Origin: DASZIT01 sp036268775
Lineage (GTDB): Bacteria; Actinomycetota; Acidimicrobiia; Acidimicrobiales; RAAP-2
Assembly (NCBI GenBank): GCA_036268775.1
Contig: DATATM010000039.1
Location: forward strand, 1-64,000
Length of the DNA stretch: 64,000 bases
Direction: 5' to 3'
Shown here: piece by piece, positions 43,862 through 53,031 of the stretch
Numbering within the stretch: the stretch's first letter is position 1
Layout of the letters: each line of letters begins with the position of its first letter
Position numbers and translations under genes: made by a program
Notes under the pieces: generated by a model
The model's input: the letters and a program-made list of their open reading frames with translations, nothing else
Databases searched by the model: none
Told to the model about the DNA's origin: nothing

Positions 43862-45448
43862 GTGGGACAATCGTTGGACAGCGCGACCGAGATCGACCCG
43901 AACGGCCCTCCGACTTCAACTCCTGATCCGGTGGTGGTGATCGGGGCCGGGCCCGCCGGCCTGACCGCCGCCTATCAGCTGGTGACGGCCGGCGACCCGG
44001 TCATCGTGGTGGAGGGCGACACCGTGGTCGGGGGGATCAGTCGCACGGTGGAACGGGACGGGTGGCGGTTCGATATCGGTGGCCACCGGTTCTTCACCAA
44101 GGTCACCCCGGTGGAGGAGTTCTGGCATCAGATCCTGCCGCCGGAGGACTTCCTCCTCCGTCCCCGGATGAGCCGGATCTTCTACGGGGGCAAGTACTAC
44201 GACTACCCGATCAAGCTGACCAACGCGTTGGCCAACCTCGGACTCCTCGAAGCCTTCCGCTGCGGACTGTCCTTCCTCTGGGTGCGGGTCCGGCCGCCGA
44301 AGGACCTGTCGACCCTGGAGGGGTACATCGTCTCCAACTACGGGTGGCGCTTGTACCGGCATTTCTTCAAGACCTACAACGAGAAGGTCTGGGGGGTCTC
44401 GGCATCGGAGATCTCCGCCGACTGGGGAGCCCAGCGGATCAAGGGCATGTCGATGTGGAACGCGGTGTGGGAACCGATCCGCTCGTCGCTGGCCGGCAAA
44501 CGCCGGGACAAGTCGAAGCAGCTGACCAGCCTCATCGAGGAATTCCAGTACCCGAAATTCGGCCCGGGGATGATGTGGGAACGCTGCACCGAGAAGGTCA
44601 TCGCCCTCGGTGGCGAGGTGAGGATGGCCACCAAGGCCACCGCTGTCCACCTGGAGGGAGGCCGGGCGGTGGCGGTCAGCGTCACCACCGACGGCGTCAC
44701 CACCCGGCTGCCGACCTCCCAGGTGATCTCCTCCATGCCGTTCACCGAGCTGGCCCGGATCGTCGATCCACCGGTGCCCGCCGAGGTCCTGGCCGCCGCT
44801 TCCGATCTTCACTACCGGGACTTCCTCACCGTCGCCCTGGTCATCCCCGAGGACCGCGGCTTCCCCGACAACTGGATCTATATCCACTCTCCGGACGTGC
44901 GGGTCGGTCGCATCCAGAACTTCGGGTCGTGGTCCCCCCATCTGGTCAAGGACGGACGGACCTGCCTGGGCATGGAGTACTTCGTGTTCGAGGGTGACGA
45001 CCTGTGGTCGAGCTCCGATGACGACCTGGTGGCACTGGCCACCAAGGAGCTGGCTACCATCGGGCTGGTCGACCCATCCGACGTCGAAGCCGGGTACGTG
45101 GTGCGGATGCCCAAGGCCTATCCGGTCTACGACGACGTCTATCGGGACAACGTCGAAGTGCTCCGCCGCTGGTTCGAGGTTCACGCCCCCAACGTCCACC
45201 CGGTGGGCCGGAACGGCATGCACAAATACAACAACCAGGACCACTCGATGTACACCGCCATGTTGACGGTGGAGAACATCCATGGGGCCCACCACGACAT
45301 CTGGTCGGTCAACGTGGAAGAGGAGTACCACGAGGAGATGGATGTCCGGGTCGGGGCGGAGGCGGACAACGGGGCCCGCGGCTCCGGGCGGGATGCGCCG
45401 ATCCTGCCCCGCCGGGCCACTCCCGCCGGGCGAACCCCGTCCTCGTGA
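43862..45448 (+). CDS. FAD-dependent oxidoreductase (amine-oxidase/UGM-like Rossmann family)
   Basis: The 528-residue protein begins its Rossmann fold with VVVIGAGPAGLTAAYQL, has the FAD-ribose contact VVEGDTVVGGISRTV and the GG doublet FDIGGHRFF. The segment YYDYPIKLTNAL and the SMPFTELARIV region recall a family found in sugar-polymer loci and related to UDP-galactopyranose mutase and protoporphyrinogen oxidase-like proteins. It could act on a sugar nucleotide or a polyprenol-linked sugar. The start is a GTG at 43862. The C-terminal 60 residues are low-complexity and basic. Confidence 0.8.
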   Translation: MGQSLDSATEIDPNGPPTSTPDPVVVIGAGPAGLTAAYQLVTAGDPVIVVEGDTVVGGISRTVERDGWRFDIGGHRFFTKVTPVEEFWHQILPPEDFLLRPRMSRIFYGGKYYDYPIKLTNALANLGLLEAFRCGLSFLWVRVRPPKDLSTLEGYIVSNYGWRLYRHFFKTYNEKVWGVSASEISADWGAQRIKGMSMWNAVWEPIRSSLAGKRRDKSKQLTSLIEEFQYPKFGPGMMWERCTEKVIALGGEVRMATKATAVHLEGGRAVAVSVTTDGVTTRLPTSQVISSMPFTELARIVDPPVPAEVLAAASDLHYRDFLTVALVIPEDRGFPDNWIYIHSPDVRVGRIQNFGSWSPHLVKDGRTCLGMEYFVFEGDDLWSSSDDDLVALATKELATIGLVDPSDVEAGYVVRMPKAYPVYDDVYRDNVEVLRRWFEVHAPNVHPVGRNGMHKYNNQDHSMYTAMLTVENIHGAHHDIWSVNVEEEYHEEMDVRVGAEADNGARGSGRDAPILPRRATPAGRTPSS

Positions 45449-45487
45449 TGGCCCCCCATTGAGCCCCGCGGCGATGGGACGTCCGGC

Positions 45488-47068
45488 ATGACCGCCAACG
45501 GATCCACTGGGGCCGGATCGCACGGGGTCGGAGCCACCGGGGACGGCTCGGCGGCGTCGCCCGGATTCGACGTCATGCTCGGGGAGATCGACCTCGCCGT
45601 CGAACCGGTGTCCGAATCGGTGTCGCTGGCCCCGGCGGTCGGCATCGCCGTCGGTGGGGGATCGATCATCTCCCTTCCCCACGACGAGCCGGGGGCGGGG
45701 GGCGGCCCGAGTGCCGAGTCGTTCCGGACCGGTATCGTCCAGGCCAGCCCGGTAGCCATCGCCGGGCTGGTGGTCAACGCCGCCTCCGCGGTGGTGGTGG
45801 TGCTGGTGGCCCACCTGGTCTCGTCCCGCTCCTACGGCGTCATCGCCCAGCTGTTGGGCCTCTTCTTCATCCTCTCCATGCCCGGCTCCGCCGTCCTGGT
45901 CGGCGTGGTCCGGAGGGTGACCGTGCTCCAGCGGATCGGGCAGGGCGACCGGGTCCACCGGTGGGTGGCCAGCGTCCACCGCATCGTCCTCGCCGTCCTG
46001 GTCCTCGAAGTGGGGGTGGTGTGGCTCCTCCAGGGGTGGATCGCCCATCAGCTGTCGCTGCCCAACGACCAGGGGGTGCTGCCGATCCTGGCCGCCGCCG
46101 GCGTCTGGATCCTCCTCAGCGTCGATCGGGGCCTGCTCCAGGCCCACCGGGACTACCGGGCCCTGGCCGTCAACCTCCTGATGGAGGGGGCGGTGAAGGC
46201 GGTCTGCGTGATCGGCTTTGTCGCCATCGGGATGGGGGTGTCGGGCTACGCGCTGGGCATCCTGGCCAGCGAGGTGGCCGCCACCGCTCACGCCCGGTGG
46301 TTGGCTTCCCGGGCCTGGCCCGCCGTCCCCCCGATCACCGCGCCGCCGTCTCCGGCGTCGAACAACGGGGCACCCGCCTCCAACGAGGTGGTCCGGCGGG
46401 TATTGATCGCCGACGTCTCCGCCGCCTTCGTCGGCCTCGCCCTCCTCGGCCTCCTGCAGAATGTCGACGTCATCCTCATCGGGCGGCTGGATCACCGGAA
46501 CGCCGGGGCCTACGCCGCCATTTCGGTGGCCTCCAAGGCGTTGGTTTTCGGGGCCCTGGCTCTGGGGGCCTACCTGCTCCCGGAGGCCACCATCCGTTGG
46601 AACGAAGGGGGCCATGCCGTCCGCCAACTGGTGGTCACCCTGATGTTCCTGGCCGTCCCGGCGGTGGTGCTGCTGGCCATCGCCATCTTCATCCCCAACT
46701 GGTTCCTCTCCCTCATCTTCACCGCCAAGCTGAGCTCGGCCGCCTCCGCCTTCGCCTATCTGGTGGTGGCGATGATCTTCCTCTGCATCTCGGTGCTGTT
46801 GACCAACTACCTGTTCGGGGTGGGCCGGCGGTGGATCGTCCTGCTGCTGCTGGCCGGATCGGTCGCCGGCATCGCCTCGGTGGCCGCCGCCCACGGTCAA
46901 CCGGTGGCCACCGCTCAAGCTGATCTATTCGTCCAGGCCGGGCTGGCGGCGGCCATGGTGGGGGCGTTCGTGGTCATCCACCACCGGGAGCACGGCTACC
47001 AGTGGTTCCGGCACCGTGACCCCCAATCCACCATCCGCCCGGCGCCGGAGACCGGGGGTCCCACCTGA
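45488..47068 (+). CDS. MOP-superfamily oligosaccharide flippase-like membrane protein
   Basis: The 526-residue product has a soluble acidic N-terminus of about 85 residues and about 12 to 14 predicted helices with the pattern of Wzx/MurJ-like lipid-linked sugar flippases, for example AGLVVNAASAVVVVLVAHLV followed by YGVIAQLLGLFFILS. Acidic and arginine residues lie within the helices (LDHRNAGAYAAISVA is typical of the seventh helix region). It probably moves a polyprenol-linked saccharide across the membrane. ATG at 45488. Confidence 0.82.
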   Translation: MTANGSTGAGSHGVGATGDGSAASPGFDVMLGEIDLAVEPVSESVSLAPAVGIAVGGGSIISLPHDEPGAGGGPSAESFRTGIVQASPVAIAGLVVNAASAVVVVLVAHLVSSRSYGVIAQLLGLFFILSMPGSAVLVGVVRRVTVLQRIGQGDRVHRWVASVHRIVLAVLVLEVGVVWLLQGWIAHQLSLPNDQGVLPILAAAGVWILLSVDRGLLQAHRDYRALAVNLLMEGAVKAVCVIGFVAIGMGVSGYALGILASEVAATAHARWLASRAWPAVPPITAPPSPASNNGAPASNEVVRRVLIADVSAAFVGLALLGLLQNVDVILIGRLDHRNAGAYAAISVASKALVFGALALGAYLLPEATIRWNEGGHAVRQLVVTLMFLAVPAVVLLAIAIFIPNWFLSLIFTAKLSSAASAFAYLVVAMIFLCISVLLTNYLFGVGRRWIVLLLLAGSVAGIASVAAAHGQPVATAQADLFVQAGLAAAMVGAFVVIHHREHGYQWFRHRDPQSTIRPAPETGGPT

Positions 47069-47170
47069 GTCCCGGCTGTGGGGCGGAAGTCCAGTACGAT
47101 GACGGTTTCCGGACCGGAGGCGGACCGATCGAGGCGACGTGGACGACGGGGATCTGGAAGAGTGGGGACG

Positions 47171-48457
47171 ATGAACAGTGTTTCGGCAGAGTCCGGCGGG
47201 ACCGGGGATGGGGCCGGTGCCTTCGACCTCAACGACGATGATCTGGCCGAGCCACCAAGCGGAGGTCTCCCGGGCTACTCCCCGTTCGACGAGCCGGCGC
47301 TCTCCCCGTTCGCCGACCTCTCGCTGACCGAGATCGCCGACGCCGCCGATCTGCGGCGAGTGGACGTGGTGGCCTGGCGGGACTTCGATGACCCGGAAGC
47401 CGGGGGATCGGAGCTCCACGCCAATCAGATCCTGTCGGCCTGGGCCGACGCCGGGCTGGACATCACCCTCACCACCTCCTCGGTACCCGAGGCCCGGGCG
47501 GTCGCCCGTCGGGATGGCTACCGGGTGGTCCGGCGGGCGGGTCGCTACGCAGTGTTCCCCCGCACCATGCTTTCGGGGGCACTGGGTCGGCTCGGGTCGG
47601 CCGACGGCCTGGTGGAGGTCTGGAACGGCATGCCGTTCTTCTCTCCCCTCTGGGCCCGGTGCCCTCGGGTCACCTTCCTTCACCACGTCCACGCGGAGAT
47701 GTGGAAGATGGTGCTTCCCCGGGGACTGGCCGCCCTCGGCTACACCATCGAGCATCAGCTGGCTCCCCCGATCTACCGGCGGAGCCGAATCGTCACCCTC
47801 TCCTCGTCGTCCAAGGCGGAGATCGTCGATCGGCTCGGCATCCCCGCCGACCGGGTGACGGTGTGCCCACCGGGGGTCGACCCCCGGTTCACCCCCGGTG
47901 GCGAGCGGTCGGAGTCCCCGTTGGTGGTGGCGGTCGGCCGGCTGGTCCCGGTCAAACGGTTCGAGATGATGGTGGAGGCGCTGGTCGGGGTCAAGCGGCG
48001 CCACCCCGACCTGGTGGCGGTGATCGCCGGCGAGGGCTACGAGCGCCCGCGGCTGGAGAGCCTCATCCGCGCCCGGGGCGCCGAGTCGTGGATCTCCCTC
48101 CCCGGGTTCGTCGCCGACGACGACCTGGTCGACCTCTACCGCTCCGCCTGGGTGGTGGCGTCGAGTTCCCTCCGCGAAGGGTGGGGGATGACGGTGACCG
48201 AGGCCGGCGCCTGCGGCACCCCGTCGGTGGCCTCTCGGATCAGCGGTCACCGGGACTCGGTGATCGACGACCGGACCGGGTTGCTGGTCGACGATCCCGA
48301 GGGGATGGGCGACGCCCTGGATGCCGTCCTCTCCGACGAGATCCTCCAGAAGCGGCTGGGGATCGGGGCCTTCGAACACGCCTCCCGGTTCTCCTGGGAC
48401 GCCGCCGCCCGGGGGGCGTTGGCCGTCCTGGCCTCCGAAGCCCTGGCCCGCCGCTAA
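47171..48457 (+). CDS. GT4-family glycosyltransferase
   Basis: The 428-residue cytosolic enzyme is a GT-B retaining glycosyltransferase. An acidic N-terminal arm of about 70 residues precedes the first Rossmann domain (DVVAWRDFDDPEAGGSELH). The second domain has VAVGRLVPVKRFEMMVEAL, the catalytic EAGACGTPSVA with its EG/E-type acidic residues (REGWGMTVTEAG) and nucleotide-sugar contacts. Donor and acceptor are unknown. The ATG at 47171 has GGGGA upstream. It converges with the AftD-like gene and their stop codons overlap (CTAA). Confidence 0.9.
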   Translation: MNSVSAESGGTGDGAGAFDLNDDDLAEPPSGGLPGYSPFDEPALSPFADLSLTEIADAADLRRVDVVAWRDFDDPEAGGSELHANQILSAWADAGLDITLTTSSVPEARAVARRDGYRVVRRAGRYAVFPRTMLSGALGRLGSADGLVEVWNGMPFFSPLWARCPRVTFLHHVHAEMWKMVLPRGLAALGYTIEHQLAPPIYRRSRIVTLSSSSKAEIVDRLGIPADRVTVCPPGVDPRFTPGGERSESPLVVAVGRLVPVKRFEMMVEALVGVKRRHPDLVAVIAGEGYERPRLESLIRARGAESWISLPGFVADDDLVDLYRSAWVVASSSLREGWGMTVTEAGACGTPSVASRISGHRDSVIDDRTGLLVDDPEGMGDALDAVLSDEILQKRLGIGAFEHASRFSWDAAARGALAVLASEALARR

Positions 48458-51400
48458 CCGTCCTGGCTCGCCCCGTCGTCACCCGACCGGGCCCGCCAGC
48501 GGCGGAAGACCTCGACGGTGGTGTCGGCGCCCAAGAACACCACCCCCGCCCAGGTGAGGGAACTGGCCAGCCCGAACTGGGACGGCCAGGCGCCGTCGGC
48601 GGTGACGTGGGCGGCGCTCTGGTGGGCCACCACGTAGAGGCCGGCGGCCAGCACACAGCCGATCGCCGCCAGGCCCAACAGCGTCCGGAGCCGCGGCACC
48701 AGCAGCACCGTCAGGGTGGCGGCCCCCACGATCAGCCCGGTGATCGGGGCACTGATGATTCCGGCGACCGCCCCGGTGATCACCCCGATGGTCGCCGCCA
48801 TCCGCACCGTCGCTGGGCGGCCGTCGGCGGCGAAGGGCCGGAGCAGGCGGGGCGACTCCTCGCCGGCGGGGACCGTCTCCGGAGACACCACCACCCGTCG
48901 CCACCGGCGGGGGAGGAACACCAGCACCAGGCAGAGGAGGATGGCGACCAACGACACCAGAAGCCCGATGTTGACCCGGCCCTGCGGTGCCCAGCGAAGA
49001 TCGACGGTGACCGCTCCGCCGGCCGCCGACCCGAGGCTGGCCGGATCGATCCGCCATCCGTTGGCGAACCCGTCGACCAACCCGGGGGCGCCCAACCGGT
49101 GGCCGTTGACGGTCGCCACCCATCCGGCGTTGAGGCTCTGACCCATCACCAGTTCGTAGGGGGCGGTCCCGGCGGTGACGCCGGACACCCGCAGCTGGAG
49201 GCTGGTGGAGGTCTGGGTGGTGACGGCCACCGACGGGGGCCCGGTGGTGGGGACGAGCTGCCCGGCCGAGCCGCCCGCTACCGGGAGGGCCGGACCGCCG
49301 CCGGCGGCGGAGGCCAGCGCCAGTTGGTCGATGTTGAATCCGACCAGCTGTCCCGGGTTGGAGGTGAGGGTATGGGTCCCCGGACCCAGCGGCAGCCCAC
49401 CGGCGTCGGGCCCGCAGAGCGACACCGCCAGGGGGTTGCCGGCCAGAGCCGAGGCCGATGACCCGGCCACCGACACCCAGAGGGGGGCACCGTCCACTGA
49501 CAGCAGATCGTTCCGGCAGGTGGCGGGGATGGTGGCGGGGACCGGAGCAGCCACCAGCCCGGGGATGCCGACGTCGGCGATGGCGATGGGCATGGCCAAC
49601 GGGGACTGGGAGTTGTAGTTGACGGTGGTCTCGATGCGGACGGTGTCGAAGGTGATCCGGAGGTTCTGTCCGGTCACCGGCCTCGGGAGGGTGAGGGGGA
49701 CACTGACCACCGAGCCGGCGTTCCGGCCGTCGGCGATGGGCGGCAACGGGAGGCTGACCGAGTCGGTCCCGGCGGTCACCGTGATCGAGGTCGGCACCGA
49801 GTGCTCCCCGTCCGCTACCACCTGGAGATCCAGATGGTCGACGGTGATCGGGGCCGGGAGGTCGTACTCCAGCCATTCACCGGCCTGATGGGTGACCCCG
49901 AAACCGGGCTCCCAGACGGTGGCCGGGTTGCCGTCGAGGGTGGCGCTGGCTCCGGCGGACAGGTCACCGGGCAGCCTCCCCTTCGAATAGGCCACCACCC
50001 CGGTGTGGTCGGCGCCGGGCCGGCCCACCAGCCGGTCGATCTCGTCGTCGGGCACCAGCGACGAGACGCGGGCCGAGCCGGAGACGGTGAAGGTCCGGGC
50101 GGTCGGGAGCCAGAAGGTCCGGGCCAGGGTGGTCTCGGTATCCGACCGGGGCGGCACCCCCGAAGCTCGCAACCGGGTCATCAACAGGGTCAGGGAGTCG
50201 AAGATCGACGACGGTCCGGTCGACCGCAGGAGGTCCTGGGGGAGGGAGACCGACTCGTGGACGGTGACGCCGGGGATCCCGACTTCAGCGAAGCCGACCG
50301 AGCTGGCCGCCTGGGTGGCGCTGAGCTGGGGGGCCTGCCCGATGGCGTCGATGGTGATCCGGAGGGTGGAGAAGGTGCGGGAGGAGAACGGGATCGTCTG
50401 TCCGGTGGGCGTCCGGGATCCCGGACCCAGCTCGACGGTGACCGGATGACCGCCGTCGAAGCGGAGGGAGACCTTGGTGATCCAGCGGTCGGGATCCCCG
50501 GTCTGGGGTTGGACGAGGGTCACCCGGCTGGCGGTGGTGGGTTGGGTGAGGGCCACCTGCCACCACTGGCCGATGGGGGGCGCGAACGAATCGTCCAGCC
50601 AGGCCGTCTGGGTGTTGCCGTCGAGGGCCGCGGCCGGACGCACCTCCGGGAGGTAGGTGAACGACGAACCGTAGGAAGAGGCGGTCACCGAGGAGGCACC
50701 GCTGAACACGGTGGTGGTCTGGGCATCGGCCGGCGCGGTGGGGAAGAGGTTGAGGGGGGCGTCGCTCGGGTTGGTGGTGTCGGGACCCTCCGACGCCGTC
50801 TGGGTGTAGCCGGTGTTGGCGGTCAGCGACGTCCATTCGAACGACTGCTTGCGGTTGGTGTCGGTGACCACCAGGTTGGCCGGCTTGGCCAGCACGTGGT
50901 GGCGGAGGCTGGGGTCGGTGTCCAGGGTGCCGGCATAGAAGATGGTCGGGTTGTCCGACAGCAGACCGATGGAGGCGGCGTTGACCAGGCCGCTGGAGTT
51001 GCCGTCGACCACCAGCGGGTCAGCCAGGGATTCGGCCCGGACGATGGGGCGCGGGTTGTTGACGGTGTAAGACACCAGCGGCGGGGTCGGAGGCTGATTG
51101 GGGGGCCGGGCCAGCGCCGCCTCGTCGAGGTTGGCGATGGGGGAGACGTTGGCCACCGGCTTTCCGTAGGCCACCGGATTGGAGAGCCCGTTCGGGATGG
51201 TGGCCAACCCGAGGGCCAGCTGCTGGGGGTTGGGGGTGTCGTAGCGCTCGTAGGCCTGGTCGTACTGGACCAGCACGTCACCGGCGCTCATCAGCGATGC
51301 CATCGGGGCCAGGGCGTTCCAGTCCTCGGTCCCGCCCTGGAGGGGGGAGTCGATCGCCTGCAACAGGTCGGCGGTGGGGAGCGACCCCATGATCTGCTGC

Positions 51401-52923
51401 TCGTGGGTCACGAACGGCCGCGTCAACAGGCCGGGCCAGACGGTGTCGATGGTGTCCCCCCATCGGTAGGCGGCGAAGTCATTGCCGGGAAGGGCGTAGA
51501 CCCGGGTGCCCGGATGGGTCTGGTTCAGGGCGGTGGCGGCTTGGCGCACGTAGGTCGGCAGGGTGGCGGGTTGGGTGAAGCCGTGGGCGATGATCGCCCC
51601 GGTCCAGAGGGGGGTGGAGGCGCCGGCGATGGCGGCCACCGCGAAGGCGCCGACCAGCAGCCCGGTTCGGCGCACCCGCCGCACCACCGCGGTCACCCCG
51701 GCCCCGAGGAGGATGGCCAGTCCCAGGATGACCAGCGGGGAGGCCCGGTCGGTGGATCGCATGGCCAAACCGGCGGTGGTGTCGACCATGATCGCCTTCA
51801 GCACCGAGCCGAAGCCGGAGGGGTGGGTGAACGGGTAGGCGCCGACCGACAGCACCATGCCGACCACGATGACCAGAACGAAGTAGGCCCGGTGGCGCCA
51901 CTTGACCATCACCGCGGCGGCGACTGCCAGCACCGGGACGGCGAAACTGGCGGCCACCAACCAGAGGTTCTGGGTATAGGCCACCGACGACTGGGTCCAG
52001 TTACCCACCCGGTCGGAGCCGTAGAAATACCAGTAGCCGAGGCCCCGGATCACCTCGGAGGCCAGCGAGGTCGAGCTGGTCACCGGCACCGTCTCGGTGT
52101 ACTTGAGCACGTTGATGCCGTAGGCCGCTTCCACCTGGAGGCCGATGGCCCACCACAACGAGACCAGGCCACTGAGGAGCCCGACCTTCCAGGCCACCCC
52201 CCAGGCCCGCCGCCAGCTGGCCTCCCGGGAGATGACGACGGAATAGAGGAGCCAGAGCACCGGCGCCACCCCGACATAGAGGATGGAGCTGGCGTTGATG
52301 CCGCTCACCAGCGCCACCACCAACGCGAAGAGGGCCGGGTACTTCCAACCGCCCCGACGGAGGGCGAGGATGACGAAGGCCACCATCCAGGGGAGCCCGG
52401 CCCAGGGCATCAGGATGGCGGAGATCCTGCCGGCGTACTGGAGGACATAGGGGGTGAACATGAAGCCGATCGACGCCACGTACCGGCCGGGTCCGGTGAG
52501 TCCGACCACCCGGCACAGATAGAGGGTCCCGGCCCCGGCTCCGACCAGCAGGACCCCCATCCAGAGTCGCTGGGCCACCCACAGCTGGACATGGAGCTCG
52601 GCCAGCCCCCAGTAGAACGGCCCCATCGGCAGCAGGTAGCCGATGTTCTCGTGGGTCACGGTGCCGAGCGCCACCGACGGGTCCCAGAGCGAGGTGGCCT
52701 GGCGGACGTAGCGGCCGGGGTCGAGATAGAGGTAGGTCTTGGTGTCGTCGGTCACCACCCCGGGCCGGGAGGCCAGCATCGGGACGAAGGCCAAGACGAC
52801 CATGGCCAGGTAGTCGACGGTGGTCCGCAGCCGGCTGGTCGACCGCAATCGCCGGTAGAGGCCGACCCCGCCACCGGGGTAGGTGCCTATCGGCGCGGGA
52901 GGAGAAGGTTCGGGATCCGTCAC
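48454..52923 (-). CDS. AftD-like arabinofuranosyltransferase family protein (DUF3367) with F5/8C-like modules
   Basis: This 1489-residue protein resembles mycobacterial AftD, an alpha-(1,3)/(1,5)-arabinofuranosyltransferase that builds the arabinan of the cell wall from decaprenyl-phosphate-arabinose. The N-terminal part (about 30-450) has around a dozen helices with the acidic loop VTDDTKTYLYLDP. The central extracellular part holds two discoidin-like (F5/8C) modules, near 741-835 (AALDGNTQTAWLDD) and near 985-1070 (ATLDGNPATVWEPG), as in AftD carbohydrate-binding modules. Three helices close the C-terminus (about 1310, 1375, 1418). Start GTG at 52923. Donor and acceptor are inferred from family only. 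Confidence 0.85.
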   Translation of the reverse strand: MTDPEPSPPAPIGTYPGGGVGLYRRLRSTSRLRTTVDYLAMVVLAFVPMLASRPGVVTDDTKTYLYLDPGRYVRQATSLWDPSVALGTVTHENIGYLLPMGPFYWGLAELHVQLWVAQRLWMGVLLVGAGAGTLYLCRVVGLTGPGRYVASIGFMFTPYVLQYAGRISAILMPWAGLPWMVAFVILALRRGGWKYPALFALVVALVSGINASSILYVGVAPVLWLLYSVVISREASWRRAWGVAWKVGLLSGLVSLWWAIGLQVEAAYGINVLKYTETVPVTSSTSLASEVIRGLGYWYFYGSDRVGNWTQSSVAYTQNLWLVAASFAVPVLAVAAAVMVKWRHRAYFVLVIVVGMVLSVGAYPFTHPSGFGSVLKAIMVDTTAGLAMRSTDRASPLVILGLAILLGAGVTAVVRRVRRTGLLVGAFAVAAIAGASTPLWTGAIIAHGFTQPATLPTYVRQAATALNQTHPGTRVYALPGNDFAAYRWGDTIDTVWPGLLTRPFVTHEQQIMGSLPTADLLQAIDSPLQGGTEDWNALAPMASLMSAGDVLVQYDQAYERYDTPNPQQLALGLATIPNGLSNPVAYGKPVANVSPIANLDEAALARPPNQPPTPPLVSYTVNNPRPIVRAESLADPLVVDGNSSGLVNAASIGLLSDNPTIFYAGTLDTDPSLRHHVLAKPANLVVTDTNRKQSFEWTSLTANTGYTQTASEGPDTTNPSDAPLNLFPTAPADAQTTTVFSGASSVTASSYGSSFTYLPEVRPAAALDGNTQTAWLDDSFAPPIGQWWQVALTQPTTASRVTLVQPQTGDPDRWITKVSLRFDGGHPVTVELGPGSRTPTGQTIPFSSRTFSTLRITIDAIGQAPQLSATQAASSVGFAEVGIPGVTVHESVSLPQDLLRSTGPSSIFDSLTLLMTRLRASGVPPRSDTETTLARTFWLPTARTFTVSGSARVSSLVPDDEIDRLVGRPGADHTGVVAYSKGRLPGDLSAGASATLDGNPATVWEPGFGVTHQAGEWLEYDLPAPITVDHLDLQVVADGEHSVPTSITVTAGTDSVSLPLPPIADGRNAGSVVSVPLTLPRPVTGQNLRITFDTVRIETTVNYNSQSPLAMPIAIADVGIPGLVAAPVPATIPATCRNDLLSVDGAPLWVSVAGSSASALAGNPLAVSLCGPDAGGLPLGPGTHTLTSNPGQLVGFNIDQLALASAAGGGPALPVAGGSAGQLVPTTGPPSVAVTTQTSTSLQLRVSGVTAGTAPYELVMGQSLNAGWVATVNGHRLGAPGLVDGFANGWRIDPASLGSAAGGAVTVDLRWAPQGRVNIGLLVSLVAILLCLVLVFLPRRWRRVVVSPETVPAGEESPRLLRPFAADGRPATVRMAATIGVITGAVAGIISAPITGLIVGAATLTVLLVPRLRTLLGLAAIGCVLAAGLYVVAHQSAAHVTADGAWPSQFGLASSLTWAGVVFLGADTTVEVFRRWRARSGDDGASQDG

Positions 52924-53031
52924 GAGTGATCGGTAGTGTAAACAACTCGGGCCAACCGATTGGGTCGAGGTTGACGGAGGGTCGGCAATGGGCTGACCTG
53001 GGAAACCACCAGGGAGCGAGTGGAACCAGGA
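52924..53031. promoter_or_regulatory. Divergent region between AftD-like and methyltransferase genes
   Basis: About 108 bases without a gene, relatively AT-rich (GTAGTGTAAACAACTC near 52933). Two divergent promoters are expected. TAAACA around 52939 is a possible -10 for the minus strand or part of an operator, not resolvable by eye. Confidence 0.35.

Noticed and set aside
43916..46918. 1000-codon minus-strand open frame opposite the FAD and flippase genes
   Set aside because: Low-complexity Gly/Asp/His/Pro composition, while the plus-strand frames carry clear Rossmann and transporter patterns.
49801..52929. 1042-codon plus-strand open frame opposite the AftD-like gene
   Set aside because: Same shadow effect; the minus strand has membrane helices and discoidin-like modules.
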